Source of the DNA: Polytrichum commune
Lineage: Eukaryota; Streptophyta; Polytrichopsida; Polytrichales; Polytrichaceae
Assembly: GCA_950295325.1 (NCBI GenBank)
Contig: OX485804.1
Location: 6,634,001 to 6,698,000 of the forward strand
Length of the DNA stretch: 64,000 bases
Direction: 5' to 3'
In this document: piece after piece, positions 1-11,639 of the stretch
Layout of the letters: the number at the start of each line of letters is the position of its first letter
Numbering within the stretch: the first letter of the stretch is position 1
Made by a program: the position numbers and the translations under genes
Notes under the pieces: model-generated
What the model was told of the DNA's origin: nothing
Seen by the model: only the letters and a program-made list of their open reading frames with translations
Database searches by the model: none

Positions 1-310
1 ACAAGTTGATGAGTTTGTTACTTATCTGTCTTGGAATGGGCCCCATCATCTTGCAGTTCAAAACAATCCATTGCCATGAGGACCAATACACACATGTAAT
101 GAAACAATACACCAGCTATGAACTGGTGGGCTTCTAAATGGCAAGTAACTCCAATGCTGTCAGTGTCTTCGTCCATTTCCTTAAACTCATTGACAAGCAC
201 CCAAGATTTTCAACTGTGACAATCCCCTGTCCTTACAAGGGTGGGCAAGGTTCCGAAGAATTCAAATTCATGTAATTTCATCTCAGTCAGGCTCGCTGTG
301 AGATTTGGCA
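1..310. other. unassigned intergenic sequence
   Basis: I see no gene, terminal repeat or similarity to other parts of the window here. The one short minus-strand open frame has no recognisable composition or motif. Confidence 0.5.
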
Positions 311-1345
311 GAATGTAAGATTGCAGAGGAGCTATGATTCACAGCGTGCCTCTTAGTTAAGTTGCACTCAATCAATAAGCAAACACGCTTGGAGAACTGA
401 TTGGACTCTCACAAACTCCCTATTGTCTGACCGACCTAGGCATTCAGGTCAGAAATAAATGTCAGGTAACACTTACTTCAAGTTCTGAAAGTGGTGAGAC
501 TCACTTCAGCATCAAAGCTTTATAGAAGCACAGCATCTCTCCATGCACACAAGTATACTCCACAACAAGAGCACATCACATCCCATCCATGCCTCGTATA
601 TTTAAAACAAAAAATGAAATCAAAATAAGCTTTCCATTTCGTTTTTGCAAAATGTAAGATTGTAGAGGAGGTACGCTTCACTGTGTTCACTCACAGCATG
701 TCTCTTAGTTAAGATGGACTCAATCTGCAAGCAAACATGTTTGAAGAACTAGTTGGACTCGCGTGAACTTCCCACTGACTGTCCGACCTAGGCATTAGGT
801 CAGAAGAACAGGTCAGATGGCACTTCCCTACTTCAAGTTCTGAACGTGGTGGCACTCACTCCAACACTAAACCTTTATAGAATCACAGCAGTTCTCCATG
901 AACACAAGCATTCTCCACAACAAGAGTACATTACATCCCATGCATGCCTTGTACATTCAAAACAAGAAATGAAATCAAAAGAAGCTCTCCACTTAAATTT
1001 TGCAAAATGTGAGATTATAGAGGAGATACGCTTCACTATGTTCACTCACAGCATGTCTCTTAGTTAAGATGGATTCAATCTGTAAGCAAACATGTTTGGA
1101 GAACTGATTGGACTCACACAAACTTCCTACTAACTGACCGACCTAGGCACTAGTTCAGGAAACAGATCAGGTGACACTTGCATACTTCAAGTTCTGAAAG
1201 TGATGACGCTTACTTCACCACCAAAGATCAACAGGAGCATAGCAGCTCTCCGTGAATACAAGAGTACTGCACAACGATGCACATGAAATCCTACCCAGGT
1301 CTTATGCATCAAAAAGAGTAAATGGAATCAAGGTGAGCTTTCAAT
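311..1345. repeat. three diverged tandem units of about 340-350 bp
   Basis: The same series of blocks occurs three times, with units starting near 312, 651 and 1004. Each unit begins AATGTAAGATTG-like and AGAGGAG-like, then has a CTTAGTTAAG block, a GACCGACCTAGGCA block (GTCCGACCTAGGCA in unit 2), a CTTCAAGTTCTGAA block and an ATGAAATCAAAA-like end. Spacing is about 339 and 353 bp. Copies differ by scattered substitutions, so the array is old. Short frames in it are not conserved between units. Function unknown. Confidence 0.75.
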
Positions 1346-1849
1346 CTCTAATGGACTATGATTCTGCCTGGCCCTTATCAAGGTTATCCATCTTTACGGT
1401 TATCTATTTGCACCTCCGTTACCAACATGATCAGTCAAACTTACAGATCCAGGCAAACACCTAATTCGGAGCCACAGTCAAGTGCAACATACAGGCGCCG
1501 AGAGATATAATAGAAGAGATTTGTAGGGTTAGACTTCAGAAAAGACTATGATAGTAAGAAACAAGAGCATATATGCACAGATCCAAAACAGGAGCAAAAG
1601 AAGTGATAACCCTAAGTATCTGTGCTGTGACTGGAAAATAAGGAGATGGTTGCGGAGCGGTCGACGGAGACAAGAAGATGGGCACAGACTTTAATCCTCT
1701 CCTGCATCCCAGAAACGCCAAAACCAAATGACTGCCCCCTCGGTTCTAAATCTCCATAATTGTCTGCTCCATTCCTATGTGGTAATCTACAAGCTGGCTG
1801 TCTTTGAAAGGATTCCTGGTGTTTTGGGTACTACCGGCATCCAGTGCAA
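1346..1849. other. unassigned intergenic sequence
   Basis: This lies between two local tandem arrays. No coding potential, terminal inverted repeat or family member was recognised. Confidence 0.45.
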
Positions 1850-2552
1850 ATATGTTTTAAATGAGCTGTAGCTGTCCCTGCAAAACTGGGTTAAAAACTG
1901 TGTTGAAAAATGACATTTGTGAGCTCTACTAACATATAGCACTCTGCGCGGAACTAGGTCAGTCAAGTTAAATCACATCTCGCATGTACACAAAGCAAAC
2001 CAAGGTGGCCAAAACATTAAGGAAACCCCAATTTCTTCATTCCTGCGAAAGTCGGTACCCGAACAACGAACACACATGGACTTGAAAACCCACATGCATC
2101 AACCTCACATGTGCAATCCAGTGCGAGATGATATTGAAAACTCCTCCGTAGCATTTTGTGTGGGAACTAAGATAGGTCACAGCTCACATGTACAATGCAG
2201 ACCAAGCTGGAAAAAGTTTAGGACTTTCATTTCCTTGATTCTTGCAAAAGCCGGCACACACATAGATCATCGAACACACATGGACTAGAAAACCCACATG
2301 CATCAAAACTCACATGTGCCATCAAATGCAAGGTGATGTAAATAAGCTGTAGCTGTCATTGCAAACTGTGCTGAAAACTGTATTGAAAAGTGACGTTTGT
2401 GAGCTCTTCCACATCACTCAGTGTGGAACTAAGTTAAGTTAAGCAACTCGCATGTACAATGCAAACCAAGCTGAAAAATAGGAAATTCAGCTTCTTCATC
2501 CCTGCAAAATCGGCACACATAAACCATTGAACACACATGGACTTAAATGTGA
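1850..2552. repeat. three diverged tandem units of about 205-260 bp
   Basis: Recurring landmarks define the units: GAGCTGTAGCTGTC (1864) and AAGCTGTAGCTGTC (2343), GAACACACATGGACT (about 2067, 2271 and 2529), ACTCGCATGTACA-like and CTCACATGTACA blocks, and a TTCTTCAT-like block before each GAACACACA. The last unit ends at the left edge of a family A element. Copies are substantially diverged and unit length varies. Confidence 0.65.
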
Positions 2553-2556
2553 CTCA

Positions 2557-3042
2557 GGACCGCTTCACACACGAGACTTGAGAGCCCGTGTCCACTTCAC
2601 TTCAAGCACTCTCATTGGTGGAAAAGGCGGGGCCGGTCCAAGTTCGCTTGAGGGACCAACGAAGAAGTATGCGAATGCAAGATGGATGTAAAGTCTACAT
2701 GGACTCTTACATAGCATCAAATGGATCATGTTTCATGGTCACTTCAACTATTTTCAACAACCACCTCTTGGAGCTAGGTCTGACACAAAATCGGGAGACC
2801 ATGATACTTTGAACGTTCATAACCGTTGATATATTTTATTTTATCATGTGTGAGGACCCGCATGAATAAAAATTCATTGAAATAGTATTTAGTTGAAGAC
2901 CCGGTCACATATGACTTCACACTACACTTGAAGATCCGTGACCACACTACATGATTTTGGAGGTGTCTTGGGATGGCCTTTAGACACTTTTGGGGGGGGG
3001 CTCTCACAATTTCATGGCTCTTGCTCGTGTGTGAAGTGGCCC
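2557..3042. mobile_element. family A element (PIF/Harbinger-like MITE), copy 1
   Basis: This is a non-autonomous inverted-repeat element. The left end GGACCGCTTCACACACGAG matches the reverse complement of the right end, which closes on CTCGTGTGTGAAGTGGCCC. A 3-bp TCA lies directly outside both ends (2554-2556 and 3043-3045). Internal sequence is shared with copies at 15397, 30673, 37271 and 58261. Ends starting GGGCC with 3-bp TNA duplications fit PIF/Harbinger; the superfamily call is inference because no transposase is present. Confidence 0.8.
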
Positions 3043-3045
3043 TCA

Positions 3046-3643
3046 CATGCATCAAACCTCATCAAATGTGATATGGTGTCTTTACAATTGCTCCGACAAC
3101 TAAGGTGGGTGGCCCTACTGTGGCCACTTCTAGCTCCACACAAAATTTTGGGATTGGATCTACTCAAGAATTGCCTCATCCAATTACCTTAGGCATTGCA
3201 AATCGCAAAGATTGTCGTTTCAAATTTTAGAATCCGTGTAAAGATGCAAATGTTTATAAGTGAAGATTATTTTTCTCTTCAAGTGATCAAATAGGCCCGG
3301 CCCGGCCTCCCCTAGCCTCCCAATTGTGTTAACTATCGAACCTAGAATGGTGTCCATATTTTTGAACACATACTACAATATCTCATCATAACATGTGTTT
3401 AATTTTATAGGTTTGTTCTTAACTACAAGAACTACAAGCCTTTAGAACCTATGGCATTCTATGGACCATGACTAAGTTGAGTAAAGTTATGACATTCTAT
3501 ACCACTTGAATGTAGGTATCCAATTAATAAGAAAAAGTGGACAAGGCCCACTCTATATATATATATGTTGCATCAAACCTCACATGTGACATGGTGTCTT
3601 CAAATTTGCTCCAACAACTATGTGTGTGTAGTGTGTTGTCTTT
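3046..3643. other. unassigned intergenic sequence
   Basis: AT-rich sequence with no gene or element ends recognised. Confidence 0.45.
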
Positions 3644-4072
3644 GGGCGAGTTTCCATGTAGGCCGCTCGCCCAATACATTTTAGACGATCGTGGGTCAGA
3701 GGTGTTTGCATGTAGTTAAGCATAAGCCACCAACCAACCACATTATGGCAGTCCGCTAGAATGTGGAGGGCCATGGACACGGGCTGCTAGACTTCCATGC
3801 ACCCACTAAAGAATCTTTAACCTACAACTACCGGTCACTAAAGTATTAAGATCTGGTTGAAGACTCAAGAGAACCAGTGTTGGTCTAAAACTCCATCTTT
3901 AAGTACCAAGAGAAGGAGGTTAATAAGTGGACCCGGATTTGAGAAAATGGGAGTAACTACTATAGTTGACACATACGAACCCTACCCCACTAGATTCTCT
4001 CTACATTTGGACAAGTTTGTCCTTATTCGCACTAGAATATGGTGAACAAACAGCCTACATGGAAACTCACCG
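3644..4072. mobile_element. family C element, copy 1
   Basis: The left end GGGCGAGTTTCCATGTAGGC is the inverse of the right end, which reads GCCTACATGGAAACTCACC. Internal blocks (CCCTACCCCACTAGATTC, GACAAGTTTGTCCTTATTC, TAGACTTCCATGCACCCA) recur in inverted or direct form in the copies at 39862 and 62320. No target duplication is evident at this copy. Short open frames inside are not conserved between copies. Confidence 0.75.
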
Positions 4073-5196
4073 TAAACACTCTCCGGGATTCCACTTTCCG
4101 GAGCTACTCCTTTGGTAGTCTAGAGTTGGCTTGAATGATGGGATGGGTGGATCATTTAAGCACGATTTTATCATTGAATTCGGGTTCGAGATGTTAGCAT
4201 GATTAAAGCTGAGAGAGTGGAAGGAAGGGCGGCCACCTGCGGACTTGGTCATCAAATAGAAAGGCTCGTGGCCCTACTAGAAACAAGGTACTTTCACGTG
4301 AGCACCATCTGCCAGCTCTCATTGTGAGTCGAAATATTTCGATCGCCATCGTTTCGAGTCGAAACATTTCGACAACGTTTCGGGACGTCAATCATGCGGG
4401 CTAGGTTCGCATTGGTCCAACTAGGTTTGGATTGTCACAAGAGGTTCGGTGACCTACTTTGTAGGTTCGGTGGCTATGATGGAGGTATAGTGTTTGCTAC
4501 GTACTCCTTGTGCCACCCTGATTAATATATGGACATGAGTTGGAATAAAATTATTGGCATATGATATTATTGTTTTTCATGTTACGTTTCATCTTAGCTT
4601 TGTACCGAGTATCCCAATTAGTGTGTGTTATTGTATTTGGAGGTACTCAATGCTAAAACTATTTAGTGAGAATGTAATGTTTTTATCAAGCAAAGTTAAT
4701 TTATGTTTTATAATGTCCAAACAACAATTACTGAACTTTCGATAATAAAAATTGAACTCTTGAGTAAGACATTATTGCACTACATGACTCCAAGGAGCAA
4801 CACGCTATAATTGGTATAGCATAAGGTATTTAACATCCATAATTTTTCAATGTGTGAAATGTTTCATTGAGCAAGCAATTGCAAGTCACATAGATTGTCA
4901 TATCAAGTTCACAATAAAGTTGAGATGGAAAATTTTACAAGAGGAGGTAGTGTGTGTGTATGTGTGTGTACACACATATATACATATAAGGAATCATATG
5001 GGACTTCTCAACTATGTTCATTATTAATTATAGAATAATCTTTGTATTTTGAGCACATACTCCGTTCTCATTGATTTGATGTCAAGCATTCCACTCCACT
5101 TTACATTTGAGCTTTAGGGCTCAACGAAGTTTGAATGAATGGAAAACTACATGAACTCTACATTACATAAAGTGGATGACGTGTCAAGGGTTACCA
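4073..5196. other. AT-rich intergenic sequence with a TG/TA simple repeat
   Basis: No gene recognised. A short GT-rich simple repeat followed by ACACATATATACATATA lies at about 4950-4990. AATCATTTCG-like and CGAAACATTTCG motifs at 4320-4385 form minor local inverted repeats. Confidence 0.45.
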
Positions 5197-5513
5197 CACC
5201 AAATATTGTATTTAGTATCATATGGTATTTCAAGTCACTATGGTAAATATTTGCAAATGTTGTCATCACAATTTATTTCTACTTCGTCCACTTTTGGTAC
5301 ATTTTGCTCCCTAACATTTTTTAAATGAATCACCGTCATGGATGGTTGAAACTTTGATGAAAAAACACTTAGGAAGTGGCAATAATTGCAACGTTGTAAA
5401 TTTATATTGTTCAAGGAATGATAAATAATGTTAGTTTTACATTTTGTGTTGGTTCACAATTAGTATTGAGCTAGACAAAATAAAATTGGTGAAACTAAAT
5501 ATTATATTTAGTG
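5197..5513. mobile_element. family B element (TA-target MITE), diverged copy
   Basis: The left side (CACCAAATATTGTATTTAGT, then CATATGGTATTTCAAGTCACTATGG) and the right side (AAACTAAATATTATATTTAGTG) match the paired ends of better-preserved copies at 6969 and 11882. The flanking TA has decayed on the left. The internal block GTGGCAATAATTGCAACGTTGTAAAT is also shared with 6969. Confidence 0.7.
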
Positions 5514-6968
5514 AAGATTTTATAACAAACCCACCTAAAAGAGATGGATCTAACACAAAATCAAAAGGCCATGACACTTCAAAATCTTACAACCCTTGAT
5601 TTGGAGTGCGAGTAAGGTTGATGTGTCTTGTTCATTAGATTGATCTTCACGAATCATTGTGCAAACACCAAATGTTACAAACACTAAATGTTACATGACA
5701 TCCTCTCCATGTTCCACGTAGTTATTGCAACACCAATAATGTGGATGATAATGAATAGTGTGGCCAATGTAGATTAGTTGTTTACATCAGTGGTATCTAA
5801 AAATGATAAACTTTGGTCTCTATATGTATCAAGTAAGCTTGGATGTGAAGTTGGCTAGGGTACTTGGCTCTAACAAAGTAATAGAGGGTACGATTCTTTG
5901 ACACGCCAAAGATTGAGTGCGGGTGCTATCCAATAAGGTAGAATTGCATATTAAAATACTTTGCAGACATAATTTGGAAGCTATAATTTTTCATGAGACA
6001 CTTCAATCTTAATTGATGATCCGTCAATGAGGCTCAACATAGATTCAACATATGGACATGACATGAGTCATGGGTTTCACACGACACAAACAAGTGACTA
6101 GAATGACTACACATCCAATAATAAGCTTGTCAAATAGTTGACACAACCCATCACTTAGTACTTAGTACATTTAGATAAACTTCTTTGGTAGGCATGTAGG
6201 TACTTGAGAAGTGAACATTGTACCTTTGGTGGCAATGTTGTTGGTTGTGGGCAAGTCCAACTATGTAGTGCCCAATTACATTGTGTTGCTTTTATGCTTG
6301 CCTAGAGATGCCACCCTCTTTAGGTATTTGGAACATACTCACATAGGGTCTTCTTGCAACACCGGTAGATTCATAGTGGCCTGTGTAGTTTCATCATTTT
6401 GGGGCTAGGGATGTGTGGCATTCAAAAAGGTGGGTCTATGGATGAGGGAGAGAGAGAGAGGTGATTATCATGAATGCACCTCTCATTTATTTAACTTAAA
6501 AGTTTTTAGAAAGTGTGCAATCTTGAGTTGTTTAAAAGTTTTTTCTTAACGTGACATCAAAATTAGTTTTAAAGAGTTCAAATTAGTTTAGTCCAAGTCA
6601 TTTGAGTTTGATCAGTCACAAATTTGACAGGGGTTAAGTTTTTATGTTGGATGGATGAGAGGTATCCTCGTAGGTGATATTCCTTCTCCCAATGGACAAA
6701 GTGGGGGAGGGGGCAATTTATACAATCATAATGGATACATGTTTATTTGACATCAAAAATGGCAACATGGGCTAATGACATACAATCACGATGAACTACA
6801 TAACTAACGAGAAGAGAGCAGATGATGCATTATGATAGCAACAAGACATGCACTTACCCAAGCCATTTATGGGGGGATATGTGTCTCAACTCATAGACAA
6901 GTATTAGAGGAGGTGGATACAATGTTCTTATGGATGGACACTTGGATGAGTGACATGTTACACCAGTA
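5514..6968. other. AT-rich intergenic sequence
   Basis: No gene or bounded element recognised. A short GA simple repeat lies near 6446-6460, and a stretch at 5850-5960 weakly resembles dispersed family I. The longest open frames are under 70 codons and unrecognised. Confidence 0.45.
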
Positions 6969-7338
6969 CACTAAATATTGTATTTGGTGTCATAGGGTAT
7001 TTTATGCCACCATGGTGACTTTTCTAATGCAAGTTCTTATGAATAAATTTACAAATATCGTCATCTCAACTTATTTTTAGTTCAATCATTTTTGGTAGAT
7101 CCTACATCCTAATAATTATGTAGTGTAATATTGTTATGAATGGTTGAAAATTGGATGAAAATCCACTTAATAAGTGGAAATAATTGCAACATTGTAAATC
7201 TATAATGACCAATTATTTTGACAAGGAATGACAAGTAATGTTAGGTTTACATTCATTGTTAGTGACACTACACGATGGTCCAGAATCAATATTGAGCAAG
7301 ACAAATAGAATTGGTGACACTAAATAAAATCTTTAGTG
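6969..7338. mobile_element. family B element, complete copy of 370 bp
   Basis: The element starts CACTAAATATTGTATTTGGTG and ends at TCTTTAGTG, with TA immediately outside both ends (6967-6968 and 7339-7340). The internal order is the same as at 11882 and, inverted, at 35422. A TA duplication plus short inverted ends suggests a Tc1/mariner-type (Stowaway-like) MITE; this is inference because no transposase is present. Confidence 0.8.
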
Positions 7339-8394
7339 TAGTAGCAGCAGTAGTAACATGCTTGAATCCAATTGAAAGCAAGCTTAAATGAAGAGCCTCT
7401 TTATCCACAGGCTCTAACACCAATTATGAACTAACCACAAGGAAGAGGTGGTTTCTAATTGGACATGGTTCCACGGATGTCATAAAACTTTGGGGTTCTA
7501 TATTTAACATTGACATTCAACTAGGTTCATATGAAGCTTCAATTAATGGATCATGTATATATGTAGGCAAGACAACATATGTGAGCAAATTCATGTGGTT
7601 GGACAACAAGAAAAAAATTGTATAAATCGTTACAAAACATTATTTAAGTGTGGGGAGCATGTTTTATGCCTGCGGACCAAATCTTAGTTGGTTTCATCTT
7701 GATTCAAGTTAGATTCTAGAATAAAGCATGGGATGTATATTCTTGGGTCCATTTCCACATGATCATGAAGTGGGCCGTGGAAGCAAGAGAGTTTAATAGG
7801 CTTTTGTTAATTTCGGAAAGACAACAAAGGTTGAGTTGTGTGTGCATGCTTGTTTATTTATTTATTTATTTTATGAATTGACAACAGAGCCAATGCCAAA
7901 TGCATTAAGAAACAAGGAAAATGCACCCACCGTGAGGGGAGGGGGGGGGGGTCAGACGCAAAACACCGCCATGTAAAGAGTAAAATCAACAGACCCCACC
8001 ATGGTCAACCTCCCGAACTCACCAAACCAAGGCCAACCTCCACCCCACCTGCCAAGGACAACCCCCATGCCACCTAAAGGCCCAACAAAGAGCTCGGTCA
8101 CCTAACTGCATTGTTGCTTCTTGTTCCAAGTGATATTGAGCAGCGTTATGTATACTCCAAGAATTGTCAAGCCAAAATAAATGTGTTGTACAATTGTGGA
8201 CGATAATCAACCTAATTTCAGATGTCATAACATTGTTAATCTCCTTATGGGAACACCCTAGACGAGGATTTCAAATCCATGGCAACATTACTTATATACC
8301 AATTTTATCCTCATCAATGCTAAATAATATTCTTTATATTTGTTTATATATCAAGAATGTTTATGTATCCCAAAATATGCTAAATTGCATTGGT
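7339..8394. other. intergenic sequence with G-run and TTTA repeat
   Basis: No gene recognised. It contains (ATTT)n-like sequence near 7855-7872 and a run of ten or more G at about 7937-7950. Open frames at 8019-8457 overlap on both strands and resemble nothing known to me. Confidence 0.45.
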
Positions 8395-8830
8395 TCCAAG
8401 TTTAGGCAAAAGGTTAGCATTAGGGTCAAGGCTTTCATAGTTGATCAAGTCCATTGAACCACTCTCTAGGGTCGTGTAATGCCAACATGGATGAGACCTT
8501 AAAAAATTAGGCAAATGCAGTTAGAGTTTTAAGTGGTGTTGGCTTGTGTTTGATTACCCTCATAAGAGTTTTGATAATTATTGGTAGCCAAAAATTAAAA
8601 TTTGGATGAGTGGTTGAGGGTTAACTTATAGGTTAAATGCGTGTTACCCCTAACTATACCGCTCTAAAATTTGTAGCAATTTTCATATTCATGACAAAAA
8701 AATAAAAATAAAAAATTGCATTCTCATGAGAATATTTTTCTCTTCGCACCAAAAACAATTCCCAAATATTTCTCCTTCTAAACAAATGCAGACTCTCTTA
8801 TTTTTATCGGTTATAGATGCCTCAACCTTA
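8395..8830 (+). repeat. dispersed repeat family I, copy 1
   Basis: Blocks such as TTGATCAAGTCCATTGAACC, TAGGGTCGTGTAATG, GATAATTATTGGTAGCCAAA and ATTTGTAGCAATTTTCATATTC occur in the same order at 31520-32010, and partly inverted at 55905-56170. No terminal repeats were found, so the type of element is unknown. Confidence 0.65.
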
Positions 8831-8839
8831 CCGGGTCTT

Positions 8840-9335
8840 AACAATGCCATGGTGCTTAGTGGACCACAAACAATTTGGGTTTAAATATCCATGTCCAACT
8901 ACTTGTACTCATGCTTCTTAGCTCTAGAAGGTGCCAAGTGGGCAACAATCAAATGCTAGTACAATGAGAACAATAGACCGATTCTATGTGTATGAAGGTT
9001 GAATCTAGGTTACTTGGGTTCCTACCGTACATTGAATATGCAAGGTTCCCTAAGCAAGTTTCCCTAGGCAAACATATAATAAAAGCATACCTAGGTCGTA
9101 ACAATGTTATGACACCCAATGGACCACAGAATCCCAAACCAATCACTTGTTGTTGGCCTTGACTTACCAAATGGACAAGAATCAGAAGTCATTGCAACAA
9201 ATTAGTGGACCGATTCTATTTGTACTATGATTAAATCTAGCTTACTCGGGTTCCTATCATTACGTTAAATATACAAGCTTCCCAAGGCAACTCATTCATG
9301 TAAAAGGATTAGCACATATACACGGGTCGTAATGC
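8840..9335. repeat. two diverged tandem units of about 250 bp
   Basis: Both halves contain a GGTC(T/G)TAACAATG block, a GTGGACCACA or ATGGACCACA block, GACCGATTCTAT, a GGTTCCTA block, a TGAATATGCAAG/TAAATATACAAG block and a CCTAGG(C/T) block in the same order. Offset is about 250 bp. Function unknown. Confidence 0.5.
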
Positions 9336-9520
9336 TACAAGCATTACTATTCCTATTTCTTTTCCTTTTTCTATACCTGGGTTTTAACCCTAAAAGTCAA
9401 GGTGAACATTTTTACCCGAGCAATCACCAATGTTCGATAGTACCAACATACACAACTATGTTGTGATTACAAGGCATCTTTGGATTTCGAATGCATGGAC
9501 GACCGAAAAAATCGCGTGAA

Positions 9521-10183
9521 CAAGAACAAACTCTACGAAGCTTCCATCTTTACGGTTAGTTCCGCCACCAAAGGCGGCGGTTCCCTTTAACGAGTTCCTA
9601 AACCGGACTCAATCATTTCGAACAATTTTGCTTCGACCTTCGGGTGCTAACCATGATGTCGTTAAGGCGCCCGATGGACCACAACATCCTGGGCCGGTCA
9701 CGAATACCGTGCCCCGCACCAGGACCAATCGCTGGTCCCGAGCAGCAAAAAGAGTACACTAAATAGGTAGATTAGTGTTGGAAACACTAATAGTCGACGA
9801 AAACGCTAAATGTAAATTGTCTCTATAGTGTTAGAACACTAAATGTCAACTCTAACACTATTTGTACCAAGTAGTAACTTTAAATATTTACATGAGCGCA
9901 TTTAGTGTTAGATGATATTTTGTAAATCTTGGAATGAAGAATTGAAGGAAGAAGAATGTGAGAACCTCGTAAAAGGTATAATTTGTTCAAACCCTATTCA
10001 AAAACTAATTGTAATATCAGTTGAAAATTAGTGTTTTAGGTAACTATTGCATCTAACACTGATCTTCATCTAACACTAATCTACCTATTTAGTGTAGTCC
10101 CTCTCGGCAAGAAAAGCTCGTCGCTCTCCGACATCTCACTGCTACCACCGGTAACGACGCAGATGGAAACTCGCCCTCACTAG
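9521..10183 (+). other. possible coding remnant split by a MITE
   Basis: From about 9521 to 9756 one plus-strand frame is open (about 78 codons, no ATG required). It rejoins an open frame after the family B element at 9757-10094: with the element and one TA removed, the frame runs on to a TAG at 10181. Content is Pro/Arg/Ser-rich and the local GC is clearly above the surroundings. I do not recognise the product. It may be a gene or retroelement fragment, or chance. Confidence 0.3.
9757..10094. mobile_element. family B-type element with 23-bp perfect inverted ends
   Basis: The left end CACTAAATAGGTAGATTAGT (plus GTT) is matched exactly, inverted, by the right end finishing ACTAATCTACCTATTTAGTG. 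TA flanks both sides (9755-9756 and 10095-10096). Several internal half-copies of AACACTAAAT and TTAGTGTTAGA follow the ends. It is 338 bp, and its layout is shared with the copy at 29632. Confidence 0.85.
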
Positions 10184-10744
10184 ATGAAACCGTAGTACCG
10201 CAACAATACTCACAACATAGCAGCTCCGACGAAGATGAAAACTCTCCCACTGGTGTGGCCCAGTCGTCGACCCTCCTAGTGTGGCCATGGAGTGAGCTAG
10301 CTCATCGGTGGGACGGATCGGTCGGACGCACGCCGTGTTCCAACCACTTGTCCACGGACTCGTGAGGCGTGGAAGATGCCGAGTGGGCAGTCAACACGGA
10401 CGGACGTATGCAATGCAATGCAATGCAATGAGGAGTGGAATTCCATGGCGGATATTTGGGGTGCACTTCACTCCACTTCACGCCACGGCTGCTTGCCTGC
10501 CAATCGGTAGGGTTAAGGCCACCCCACCACTGACGTGGATGCGCTTTCTTCCTTCACAGACAGAAAAAGGTCGGCCATGGCACTTGTCTGCCTGCATCTT
10601 ATCACCCTTTCACTCGCTTTCTATTCTTTATTTCCATCTGCAGCGAGTGCCGGGCCATGTTTGATGAGTTCGTAATCGGATACGATATTCGTTACGGTAG
10701 GATAATGGCAACGGTGAATGACCGCTACACTCGACTCGACTCGA
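10184..10744. other. CpG-rich intergenic segment with short pentamer repeats
   Basis: This contains (ATGCA)n at about 10409-10430 and (CTCGA)n at about 10731-10745. A 118-codon open frame (10308-10664) has no recognisable domain and depends partly on the pentamer repeat, so I do not call it a gene. Confidence 0.4.
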
Positions 10745-11579
10745 CTAGGAGTGGAGTAGAACGATTCTTATGTGGACCCAGAACGGGTAATTATAAAGGT
10801 GGCGGCATGAAAAGGATGCAGTGATTGGTCGCATGCAGCGATTGGTCGGATAGGTCTTGTTTCACACCACTTGGGATCACTTTTGGGTGCGATTGAGATA
10901 ACTGTTTTCGTGTGCGTTTGTGTGGAGGGTGGGATATTTTGATGCTCCAATTAGGGAGACATTATTATATAGGTACGGGGTTTGACTTACTTGCCTATGT
11001 GGAAAAAAAAATGAAACTGACTATTTATATGGAATAAATTTACAAAACAATTTCCATTCCTCATCATTTCCTCTACTCCATCTCTAAAAACATTGCACAA
11101 AATTCAATATGGAAGAATCAACTTATTCCCCCCCCCCCTTCCCCCCTGTCAAGTAGAAATATATCGAAAATGGTGAAAATAAGTTGATCTGGCGATAAAG
11201 AGTTGGCTTGAAATTGATGCGATAATTTTTCAGAGATGGAGTAGAGGAAATGATGATGAGGAATGCAAGTTGTTTCCTAATTTTATTCCCTATAAATAAT
11301 TAGTTACGTTCTCTCAAAGAGGCAAGTAGGTCGTAACCCCTACTTGTATAGTAGAATCTCTTTAATTCGAGCATCAAAATATCCTACTCTACACATGAAT
11401 GCACACAAGACAGTTAACTCAATTGCACCCAAAAATATTGCAAGTGGTGTGAAACAACACCTATATGGCCAATCACTACATCCCACCTAGCAATGCATCC
11501 CTTTTGGGCCACCACTTTTACAATTAGTTGTTTTGGGTCCACACAAGAATCGTTCTACCCCTAGTCTAGTGCACCAATA
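10745..11579. mobile_element. foldback element, 835 bp long inverted repeat
   Basis: The two halves are imperfect inverted copies. GTAGAACGATTCTTATGTGG (10755) pairs with the segment ending TAGTTGTTTTGGGTCCACAC-AAGAATCGTTCTAC near 11568. The middle blocks ACACCACTTGGGATCACTTT and GGTTTGACTTACTTGCCT pair with counterparts near 11440 and 11320, and GAGATGGAGTAGAGGAAATG (11233) pairs with the segment near 11070-11090. Arms are about 350 bp and the loop about 125 bp, containing a C-run. A one-arm relative lies at 41210-41447. No transposase is encoded. Confidence 0.75.
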
Positions 11580-11639
11580 GTGGTCATTCTACATTTCAGT
11601 TTCTCTACCTTACAACTTACTCAAGAGTCCGACCACATC

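Noticed and set aside
9755-10096. CACTA (En/Spm) assignment for elements starting CACTAAATA
   Set aside because: CACTA elements make 3-bp duplications. Here the bases outside CACTA...TAGTG agree only as TA in several copies (6969, 9757, 11882, 22201, 35422), and the elements lack CACTA-type subterminal structure.
10308-10664. 118-codon plus frame
   Set aside because: Includes an ATGCA pentamer repeat and has no recognisable domain; a CpG-rich non-coding explanation is simpler.
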